A DNA stretch of 15,660 nt from positions 1 to 15,660 of the forward strand of contig SKYL01000027.1 of assembly GCA_007127935.1 (NCBI GenBank), in the 5' to 3' direction. The notes below the pieces were generated by a model. The model worked only from the letters and a program-made list of their open reading frames with translations, was not told the DNA's origin and made no database searches. This document shows, piece by piece, positions 7,215 through 12,938 of this stretch. The stretch is from Halorhodospira sp. (GTDB lineage: Bacteria; Pseudomonadota; Gammaproteobacteria; Nitrococcales; Halorhodospiraceae). Both the position numbers and the translations under genes were made by a program. Position 1 is the first letter of the stretch, and each line of letters begins with the position of its first letter.

Positions 7215-8381
7215 CTACTCCCGGACCACCCGGCGTACTTCGGCGAGGCTGGTGACCCCCCGGGTGACCAGGTCGAGGCCCGCCGAGAAGAGATCCCCGG
7301 CTCCCGCCCGTCGTGCCTCCGCGTCGAGCGTCTCGGGAGGGGCGCCCTCCGCCACGGCGCGGGCCATCTCCGGCGTGATGGGGAGGACCTGGAAGAGGCC
7401 GGTGCGCCCACGGTAGCCGCCGTGGCACCGGCGGCAGCCACGGTCCCCGCCGGCCGCATAGACGGAGACCGGTGGTTCCGCCAGCGACAATTCTTGTCGT
7501 GCCGCATCCGATAACGGATCGGGGCGGCGGCAGTCGGGGCAGAGCCTGCGCACCAAACGCTGGGCCACCACCACGCTAAGGGACGAGGCGACGTCGTAGG
7601 GTGCCACCCCCATATGGATCAGCCGCTCCACCGCACCGACGGCGGTGCGGGTGTGGAGGGTGGAAAGGACCAAGTGGCCGGTCTGGGCCGCCTTGACGGC
7701 GATGTCTGCGGTCTCCGCGTCGCGGATCTCGCCGATCATGATGATGTCGGGGTCCTGGCGCAGGAAGGCGCGCAGGGCGGTGGGGAAGTCGAGCCCGGTC
7801 TGCCGGTGTACCGCGGTTTGGGTTGCCCCCGGCGCCTCCATCTCCACCGGGTCCTCCACGGTGCAGATATGCCGTTCCGGAGTGTTCACCGTGCGCAGCG
7901 CCGCGTGCAAGGTGGCCGACTTGCCTGACCCGGTGGGGCCGGTGACCAGGATCAGGCCGTCGGGCCGTGCGACGGCCTCCTCCAGAAGGGTGCGGGGGCC
8001 CGGCGGGCAGCCCAGTTCATCGAGCCGGTGGACGCCGGTGGACTCGATGAGCCGCAATACCAGTTTTTCGCCGTGGATGGTGGGGCAGGTGGAGGCGCGG
8101 AAGTGAAGTCGGCGGCCGCCGGCTCCCTGCAGTTCCACACGGCCATCCTGGGGCAGCCGCCGCTGGGCTACGTCCATACGGCCCAGGAGCTTGAGGCGGG
8201 CCACCGCTTTTGTGACCACTGTCGCCGGTGGCGGGCGGACCGTGCGCAGCAGGCCGTCGATGCGAAGCCGGATCCGCCAGCCGTCGCCGCTTGGTTCCAG
8301 GTGGATGTCGGAGGCCCCTTGGGCGACGGCGTCGCGGGCCAAGTGGTCGACGAAACGGACCGGTGCACGGTCTTCTTCCAT
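7215..8381 (-). CDS. pilB: Type IV pilus assembly ATPase PilB (short, lacking the N1 domain)
   Basis: A GspE/PilB-family secretion ATPase that powers pilus extension from the cytoplasmic face. All nucleotide motifs are present: Walker A GPTGSGKS (148-155), Asp box TVEDPVE (174-180), Walker B IIMIGEIRDA (213-222), His box GHLVLSTLHT (235-244). The zinc-binding CPDC (281-284) and CRRC (316-319) are typical of PilB/GspE rather than the retraction ATPase PilT. It is 388 residues against about 560-570 for most PilB. The N2 domain starts almost at once (DHLARDAVAQGASDIHLEP), so the whole N1/MshEN-type domain is missing. ATG at 8381 has GGGAG eight bases upstream. It heads the pilB-pilC-pilD-coaE-zapD operon. 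Family secure; the PilB rather than GspE label rests on context. Confidence 0.9.
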   Translation of the reverse strand: MEEDRAPVRFVDHLARDAVAQGASDIHLEPSGDGWRIRLRIDGLLRTVRPPPATVVTKAVARLKLLGRMDVAQRRLPQDGRVELQGAGGRRLHFRASTCPTIHGEKLVLRLIESTGVHRLDELGCPPGPRTLLEEAVARPDGLILVTGPTGSGKSATLHAALRTVNTPERHICTVEDPVEMEAPGATQTAVHRQTGLDFPTALRAFLRQDPDIIMIGEIRDAETADIAVKAAQTGHLVLSTLHTRTAVGAVERLIHMGVAPYDVASSLSVVVAQRLVRRLCPDCRRPDPLSDAARQELSLAEPPVSVYAAGGDRGCRRCHGGYRGRTGLFQVLPITPEMARAVAEGAPPETLDAEARRAGAGDLFSAGLDLVTRGVTSLAEVRRVVRE

Positions 8382-8420
8382 GATTGCTACTCCCTTCCTT
8401 GGGCGCGGGCGGTGCGAGAA

Positions 8421-8450
8421 AAAATAATCCGGATTGCCCCAACGTTTCAA
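8421..8450 (-). promoter_or_regulatory. Candidate promoter of the pilB operon
   Basis: On the minus strand TTGAAA (8450-8445) is followed after 18 bases by TATTTT (8426-8421), inside an AT-rich island between the rhomboid and pilB genes. It would give a leader of roughly 35 bases before the pilB ATG. The -10 matches only four of six consensus bases, so this is a candidate only. Confidence 0.35.
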
Positions 8451-8490
8451 GGAATACAAAAAGAGCCATATCCGTCATCGCCCTTCCCCC

Positions 8491-8518
8491 GTCATTGCGA
8501 GCGCAGCGAAGCAATCTC
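8491..8518. repeat. REP-like short interspersed repeat (GTCATTGCGAGCGCAGCG family)
   Basis: The 28 bases contain an imperfect palindrome whose outer arms are attgc (8493-8497) and gcaat (8510-8514) around a GC-rich core. This word is one I recognise from knowledge as recurring, in one or more variants, in intergenic regions of many bacteria; its translations give the familiar spurious peptide with HCERSEAIS. Here it lies just after the rhomboid stop and upstream of the pilB promoter region. Only one copy is visible. Confidence 0.6.
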
Positions 8519-8531
8519 CAACCAGGGACCG

Positions 8532-9215
8532 TCACCAGTGGAAGCGCCGCTGCCGCGGCCGGATCGGCAGGCGGCCGCGCCAATACTGAATGAGCAGGAA
8601 GCCGGTGGCCATGCCGCCCAGATGGGCGAAGTGGGCGATTCCGGCCACCGTACCGGTGATGCCCGCAAAAAGTTCAAACGCCCCGTAGGCGATAACGAAG
8701 TACTTCGCTTTGATGGGAATGGGCGGGAAGAGCAGCATCAGCCGGTGGTTGGGGAACATCATGCCGAAGGCGAGCAGGATGCCGAAGACGCCCCCGGAGG
8801 CGCCCACGGTGGGGTAGATGTGCCCGTCGGCGGCGGCCTGGGTCGCCACGAAGAGTTGGACCAGTCCGGCGCCGATGACGCAGACCGCGAAGTAGATCGC
8901 AAAGGTGCGTGAGCCCCAGGCGTGTTCCAGGTGGATGCCAAGCATCCACATGGCGAACAGGTTGACGAAGAGGTGGAGCAGGTTGCCGTGGAGGAAGGCG
9001 TAGGAGACCAACTGCCACGGCTGGAACTCCGGAATCGGTCCCCAGGTGAACGGGATCGGTCCGCCCACATGCAGCGGCCAGAGGGCGAAGGTCGGGTAGA
9101 GCGCCGCCGGGCCGACCATCGTCTGGAGGAGAAAAATGCCGCCGTTGGCAATCAGCAGAAAGCCGATCACCGGCGGGAAGTGAGACCGAGTGGGCGGTTC
9201 GGGTGTGGGCTCCAT
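8532..9215 (-). CDS. Rhomboid family intramembrane serine protease
   Basis: A 227-residue polytopic membrane protein that should cleave transmembrane substrates within the bilayer. The catalytic elements are complete: the oxyanion motif HLFVN (His81, Asn85), nucleophile Ser140 in GASGGVFG (138-145), and the general base His198 in HFAHLGGMATG (195-205). It has six or so hydrophobic segments and no extra soluble domain. I chose the ATG at 9215 (MEPTPEPP), where membrane-protein-like sequence begins; the frame stays open to 10580 but that part is antisense to the GGDEF-EAL gene. The ribosome site is weak. It is divergent from the GGDEF-EAL gene and on the same strand as, but 150 bases from, pilB. 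Substrates cannot be deduced. Family assignment is firm. Confidence 0.92.
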   Translation of the reverse strand: MEPTPEPPTRSHFPPVIGFLLIANGGIFLLQTMVGPAALYPTFALWPLHVGGPIPFTWGPIPEFQPWQLVSYAFLHGNLLHLFVNLFAMWMLGIHLEHAWGSRTFAIYFAVCVIGAGLVQLFVATQAAADGHIYPTVGASGGVFGILLAFGMMFPNHRLMLLFPPIPIKAKYFVIAYGAFELFAGITGTVAGIAHFAHLGGMATGFLLIQYWRGRLPIRPRQRRFHW

Positions 9216-9299
9216 GGCTGAAGGGTAAACGGTTTTCGCCCCTTTCGCAGTTCGGGAGTGGCATAATCGAATACCGAGGAGAACGATAAGGGGGATAGC

Positions 9300-9896
9300 G
9301 TGGTCATCGTCGGTGGAGAGGGGTCTCCGCCGTCCGCGGTGGGCACGGAGGGCCGGCGGCGGGACCCCCTGACGCGTCTGCGTAGCCGCCGCGCTTTCGA
9401 GGCGCGGTTGGAGGCCTTGTTGGGCGACACTGAGGGGTCGCCCCGTCATCACGCTTTGCTCTATATCCACATCGAAGGTCTTCGGCCGGTGGTTTCCGTG
9501 TTCGGGTCCGAGGCTGGAGACGCCTTGCTGCGCCGTATCGGAAAGCGGTTGCAAGGCCGGCTGCGGGCGCCGGATTTCGCCGCGCGTCTGGAAGAGGACG
9601 TGTACGGGGTGCTGCTCCATCGGCGTGGGCGGCAGGATGCGCTTCGGGTGGCCGAGCAGATCTACGACGCGCTTTCCACGCTGCGTTTCTGTTGGGAGGG
9701 GCGTCCTTGTCTGGTGCGTGTCGCCATGGGCGTGGCCGCTGTCCGCCCGGGTTCCGATACGTTGCCGGAAGTGCTTCGGGCGGCGGACCGGGCGTGCCGG
9801 GAGGCGGCCGGAAGCGGAGCCGGTTTTCTCGGTGGCGGGGATGCGTCGGAGCCGGCGGGGGAGCGCCTCCGCAGGGGCGCGGCGTGGGGCAGCTGA
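9300..9896 (+). CDS. Degenerate GGDEF domain: N-terminal part of a stop-split GGDEF-EAL protein
   Basis: A 198-residue GGDEF-fold protein beginning at GTG 9300, with a G-rich ribosome site five bases upstream. Residues 22-34 (DPLTRLRSRRAFE) match the start of GGDEF domains, and 52-170 follow the fold. The signature is ruined: where active enzymes have GGDEFGVLL this has EEDVYGVLL (99-107), and the metal-binding YLDLD strand is YIHIE (55-59). It cannot be expected to make cyclic di-GMP. It ends in WGS then TGA, and the next codon, in the same frame, is the start of the EAL part. The TGA sits exactly where related GGDEF-EAL proteins have a linker arginine (W-x-S-R-[IV]). It also lacks the usual sensory domain ahead of GGDEF. 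Likely a decaying gene or a two-chain derivative. Confidence 0.75.
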   Translation: MVIVGGEGSPPSAVGTEGRRRDPLTRLRSRRAFEARLEALLGDTEGSPRHHALLYIHIEGLRPVVSVFGSEAGDALLRRIGKRLQGRLRAPDFAARLEEDVYGVLLHRRGRQDALRVAEQIYDALSTLRFCWEGRPCLVRVAMGVAAVRPGSDTLPEVLRAADRACREAAGSGAGFLGGGDASEPAGERLRRGAAWGS

Positions 9897-10676
9897 GTGG
9901 CGGGGGCGATGGAAGAGGGCCGCCTGGTTCTTTACTTTCAACGGATGCAACCGTTGCGGGCCGGTGAGGGGATCGAGGGGCGCGGCGAGATCCTGTTGCG
10001 GATGGTGGACCCCGGCGGTGGGTTGGTGGCGCCGGCGCAATTTATGGCGGCCGCGGAGCGTTATCACTTGGCGCCGGTATTGGACCGCTGGGTGGTTCGT
10101 AACACGCTGGCTGGTCTCGCCCGTCGGCGGCGGGAGCAGCCGGGCGGCCCCGCGCAGCGGGTCTTCGTGAACCTTTCCGGCGGCACGTTGCAGGATGAGC
10201 ACTTTCCCGAATTTTTGGAGCGTCAATTCGCGGCCCACGGTGTGCCCCCCGCCTGGATGGGGTTCGAGATCCGCGAGGCGGAGGCGTTGGCCCGGCTTCG
10301 TGGCGTGCCGCGGGTCATGGCCGCGTTGCGCGAGATGGGGTGTGGCGTGGCCATCGACGATTTCGGTGGGGGCGTGTCCCCGGCCGCTGTCTTCCGGCGG
10401 ATGCCGGTCGATCTGGTGAAGATCCACGGTCCCTTCGTGCGTGGGATGGCCTACGACGAGAGCTGCCTTGGGTTGGTGGCGGGGGTTCACCGCCGTGCGT
10501 TGGCCCTCGGCGCCGAGACGGTCGGGGGCTTCGTGGAGAACCGGGAGGTGCTGCCCAGGCTCACCGCCGTGGGCGTCCACTACGCGCAGGGCTACGCGGT
10601 GGATACGCCGAAGGCGTGGTGCTGGGGGGGGGCGGGTCTTCCGCCTCCTTCCCCACCGGGTGACCCGCGGTGTTAG
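9897..10676 (+). CDS. Divergent EAL domain: C-terminal part of the stop-split GGDEF-EAL protein
   Basis: A 259-residue EAL domain directly after the TGA that ends the GGDEF part, in the same frame; GTG at 9897 or ATG at 9909 could be used for re-initiation. It retains EIL for EAL (Glu31), NLSGGTLQDEHF (Asn92), FEIRE (Glu124), IDDFG (Asp154, Asp155), Lys175 and YAQGY (Gln231). It has lost two conserved positions: KID is KIH (His177), and the Ala-Glu of the usual TVAEFVEN is Gly-Gly (210-211 in TVGGFVEN). Hydrolysis of cyclic di-GMP is therefore doubtful, though binding is possible. A tract of nine G (10624-10632) lies near the 3' end and the C-terminal tail after it is Gly/Pro-rich and unlike the family. 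The stop overlaps that of the convergent MotB-type gene by four bases. Confidence 0.75.
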   Translation: MAGAMEEGRLVLYFQRMQPLRAGEGIEGRGEILLRMVDPGGGLVAPAQFMAAAERYHLAPVLDRWVVRNTLAGLARRRREQPGGPAQRVFVNLSGGTLQDEHFPEFLERQFAAHGVPPAWMGFEIREAEALARLRGVPRVMAALREMGCGVAIDDFGGGVSPAAVFRRMPVDLVKIHGPFVRGMAYDESCLGLVAGVHRRALALGAETVGGFVENREVLPRLTAVGVHYAQGYAVDTPKAWCWGGAGLPPPSPPGDPRC

Positions 10677-11407
10677 CCGAGGGGGAGATCGTCCAGTGTG
10701 ATCCCTGGGCCGAAGTGGATGGTGACCTCCACCCGCCGGTTGCGGGCCCGTCCTTCCGGGGTGTCGTTGCGGGCGATGGGCTCTGTCTCCCCGTAGCCGA
10801 TGGCCCGCATGCGATACGGGGGGATGCCCTGGCCAATCAGGTGCCGTACCACGCTGCTGGCCCGGGCGGCGGAGAGTTCCCAGTTGGACGGGAACTGGGC
10901 GGTGGAGATGGGCACGTTATCGGTGTGTCCCTCCACCGACATGCGGGCATCCGTCGCCCGGAGGATGGGAAGGAGTTGGTTGATGGCCGCCCGCCCCGCC
11001 GGCTGGAGCTCGGCCTGACCCACCGAGAAGAGGACGTCGTCATCGAAGCGGAAGCTGATGCTGTCCTCGTGGACGATGAGGTCGAGCTGATCATCCCCGA
11101 AGTGGTCGAACGGTAGATCGAACTGGGCCGCCAATTGGGCGGCCAGATCCTCCCGGATGTCCGGCACCCCTTCCAGAATGCTGGGGTCGCCTTCGAAGAT
11201 AAACGGTGTGCCCGACAGGATCCCCGTGCCCGGCGGTTGGTCCATCGGGTCGGGGTCGAGGATGATCAACAGCACCACAAAGAGGATCAGCAACAGCGTG
11301 ATGACGTCCAAATAGACCAGGAGCCAAGTGTTGTCCTCCTCCTTGGCCCCTTGCACCTGGATGTGGCGGTTGGGACGCCGTACCCGTGGTGATTTGGATT
11401 CCGGCAC
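10673..11407 (-). CDS. MotB-type stator protein with OmpA-like peptidoglycan-binding domain
   Basis: A 244-residue MotB/PomB-like subunit of an ion-driven stator. One membrane segment (about 27-50) contains the ion-carrying aspartate, Asp34, in NTWLLVYLDVITLLL; a short periplasmic linker follows. The OmpA-like domain, VEGHTDNVP (158-166) through NWELSAARA (175-183) to GRARNRRVEV (219-228), should bind peptidoglycan. The GTG start at 11407 has a perfect AGGAGG six bases upstream that overlaps the TAG stop of the MotA-type gene, so the two are tightly coupled. The membrane motif differs from flagellar MotB, which usually has Ala/Ser-Asp-Phe/Leu-Met-Thr, and no flagellar genes are near. It may serve flagella elsewhere or another motor. 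Family secure, partner process unknown. Confidence 0.87.
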   Translation of the reverse strand: MPESKSPRVRRPNRHIQVQGAKEEDNTWLLVYLDVITLLLILFVVLLIILDPDPMDQPPGTGILSGTPFIFEGDPSILEGVPDIREDLAAQLAAQFDLPFDHFGDDQLDLIVHEDSISFRFDDDVLFSVGQAELQPAGRAAINQLLPILRATDARMSVEGHTDNVPISTAQFPSNWELSAARASSVVRHLIGQGIPPYRMRAIGYGETEPIARNDTPEGRARNRRVEVTIHFGPGITLDDLPLG

Positions 11408-11417
11408 CGTCTACCTC

Positions 11418-12323
11418 CTAGCGACCGCCCCGGCGTGCGTCTCCGCCGGCCGGGGCCGGCCCGCCGCGGCGCCGGAGCGCCCCCGCTTCGCCCTGGAAGC
11501 GCTTGGGGGGCGGTTGCTGGCTCGTTTGTTGCTCCAGCTGTTGCGCCATCTCCGCATCGCGGATCTCATCCTTGTATTGGGCGATGAAGGAGTTCAGCGT
11601 CTCGCGCATCAATGTCGGGTTTCGCTTCTGACACATCAGCGAGACGCCCTGCATGATCATGTTCATCAACACCAGCCGCTGTTCGGTACGCCGCTCCAGC
11701 TTGGTGGCGATGGGCTTGAAGAAGAGGTTGGCCAGCAAGATGCCGTAGAAAGTGGTCAGGAGCGCCACGCCCATCTGCGTGCCGATCTGGGCGATGTCGC
11801 CATCCTCCAGGATGAACATCATGTTGATCAGGCCCACCAGCGTGCCGATCATGCCGAAGGCGGGCGAGAACGTGGCCATGATGCGGAAGATCTCCGCCTC
11901 GGCGTGCTCCTTTGCCTGCAGCCGGGTGATGCGCCACTGCAGGAGGTCGAGGATGTCCTCCTCCGGCGTCAGGTCGATGAGAAGCTGCACGCCGGTGCGC
12001 AGGAACGGGTTGGCCACGTGTTCCAGCGCGTCTTCTACCGACCGGACGTCGCCCTTGAACCAGAGTTGAGAGATCCGAATCAACTCCTCCATGTCGTCCC
12101 GGGTGTAGAGGCGCTCGTTGCGGATAACGATCCACACCAGGCGGAACACCCGCAGGACTTCGTTCATCGGGTAAGCGAGGAAGGTGGCGGCTAGCGTGCC
12201 GCCAAGGACGATAGCCAGCCCGGGGCCGTTGATGAGGACGCTGGCCTCCTCGGTCGCCACCAGGAAGATGGCGCCGAGTAGCATAACGCCGCCCAGCATG
12301 CCGATTAAGGTAGAGGGATTCAT
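11418..12323 (-). CDS. MotA/PomA-type stator channel protein
   Basis: A 301-residue MotA/TolQ/ExbB-superfamily protein, closest to MotA/PomA. Four membrane segments are visible at about 4-24, 32-51, 147-170 and 182-203. The family features GPGLAIVLGGTLAATFLAYP (33-52), FSPAFGMIGTLVGLI (152-166, Pro154) and GVALLTTFYGILLAN (185-199) with Pro204 are all present. A cytoplasmic domain of about 95 residues lies between segments two and three, as in stators that contact a rotor. The C-terminus (260-301) is a Gln/Pro/Gly/Arg-rich tail of no known role. ATG at 12323 has GGAGG four bases upstream. It lies between the CBS gene (33 bases away) and the MotB-type gene, and with the latter should form an A5B2 ion channel. 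Ion type cannot be fixed from sequence. Confidence 0.87.
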   Translation of the reverse strand: MNPSTLIGMLGGVMLLGAIFLVATEEASVLINGPGLAIVLGGTLAATFLAYPMNEVLRVFRLVWIVIRNERLYTRDDMEELIRISQLWFKGDVRSVEDALEHVANPFLRTGVQLLIDLTPEEDILDLLQWRITRLQAKEHAEAEIFRIMATFSPAFGMIGTLVGLINMMFILEDGDIAQIGTQMGVALLTTFYGILLANLFFKPIATKLERRTEQRLVLMNMIMQGVSLMCQKRNPTLMRETLNSFIAQYKDEIRDAEMAQQLEQQTSQQPPPKRFQGEAGALRRRGGPAPAGGDARRGGR

Positions 12324-12356
12324 CGCGCCTCCGTTGCCTCCCGCTCCCCGTCCCGG

Positions 12357-12803
12357 CTAGCCGGGACGCGGCTCCCCTCCACCGGTGGCGTCCCGCAGTG
12401 CGCGCAGAACGTCCTCCCGGGCGATGACGCCCACCAGCCGCTGGTGTTCCTCCACCACCGGAAAACTCTTGATTCGCATCTCCACGATGCGCTGCAGGGT
12501 CCGCGTCAACGGCATGTCGGGCGAGACGGTGACCGGCTCGCGGGCCATGATCGATCCCACCGTGCGTTCCATGATCGCCTCGTACTGCGGGATCATGGCC
12601 TCCACGTTGAAGACGAAGGCCTTCAGCAGGTCGAGCTTGGTGGCCACGCCCAGTAGGCGGTTCTCGTCGTCCACCACCGGGACGCCGTTGAAGTCGTGCT
12701 GTTCGAACAGCGTGTGCAACTCGCGCAGCCGTGTCTCCGTGCGCACCGTGTGTGGGTGCTCGGTCATGTAGTCGCGGACGTGGTAGTCCAGGAAGTCGTA
12801 CAT
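12357..12803 (-). CDS. Tandem CBS domain protein, first gene of the stator operon
   Basis: A 148-residue cytosolic protein made almost wholly of two CBS domains (a Bateman module). CBS1 spans about 8-62 (DYMTEHPHTV, then GVPVVDDENRLLGVATKLDLL) and CBS2 about 80-137 (SIMAREPVTV, then SFPVVEEHQRLVGVIAREDVL). Such pairs usually bind adenosine nucleotides or related ligands and regulate a partner; no catalytic domain is present. ATG at 12803 is preceded by a GGGTGGGA stretch. The gene is 33 bases upstream of the MotA-type gene, with no terminator between, so it likely heads a CBS-MotA-MotB operon. A regulatory role on the stator is inferred from context only. Confidence 0.88.
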   Translation of the reverse strand: MYDFLDYHVRDYMTEHPHTVRTETRLRELHTLFEQHDFNGVPVVDDENRLLGVATKLDLLKAFVFNVEAMIPQYEAIMERTVGSIMAREPVTVSPDMPLTRTLQRIVEMRIKSFPVVEEHQRLVGVIAREDVLRALRDATGGGEPRPG

Positions 12804-12875
12804 GGAATTCCCACCCTTTACGCACCGTGAAGCCTCCCCCGCGGGCGGCGGGTTCCGCGCACGGGGCGAATCCTT

Positions 12876-12904
12876 ACTATCGCACGACTTGGTGACCTAA
12901 CCAA
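12876..12904 (-). promoter_or_regulatory. Candidate promoter of the CBS-MotA-MotB operon
   Basis: On the minus strand TTGGTT (12904-12899) is followed after 17 bases by GATAGT (12881-12876). The -10 has four of six consensus bases and the -35 is weaker. A perfect six-base inverted repeat overlaps the -35 element. The predicted leader is about 65 bases. Confidence 0.35.
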
Positions 12905-12938
12905 GATTGCGTTTTGTAAGGGATTATCCCTGCGTTTT
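12888..12938. repeat. Cluster of inverted and direct repeats between rhlB and the CBS gene
   Basis: CTTGGT (12888-12893) and ACCAAG (12900-12905) form a perfect inverted repeat with a six-base spacer. Next, AGGGAT (12919-12924) and ATCCCT (12926-12931) form a six-base inverted repeat around one base. This second palindrome lies between two copies of TGCGTTTT (12908-12915 and 12931-12938). The set may include operator sites for the stator operon or the rhlB transcript end; the sequence alone does not decide. Confidence 0.45.

Noticed and set aside
9894..9896. TGA as selenocysteine or another programmed recoding site
   Set aside because: The position corresponds to arginine, not cysteine, in relatives, and I see no obvious SECIS-like hairpin just downstream; nonsense mutation is simpler.
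9216..10580. N-terminal extension of the rhomboid frame on the minus strand
   Set aside because: It is His/Arg/Pro-rich antisense of the GGDEF-EAL gene; membrane-protein sequence starts only at the ATG at 9215.
10673..12323. Zorya-type defence stator (ZorA/ZorB)
   Set aside because: The MotA-type protein lacks the long coiled cytoplasmic tail of ZorA, and no ZorC, ZorD or ZorE-like gene is adjacent.
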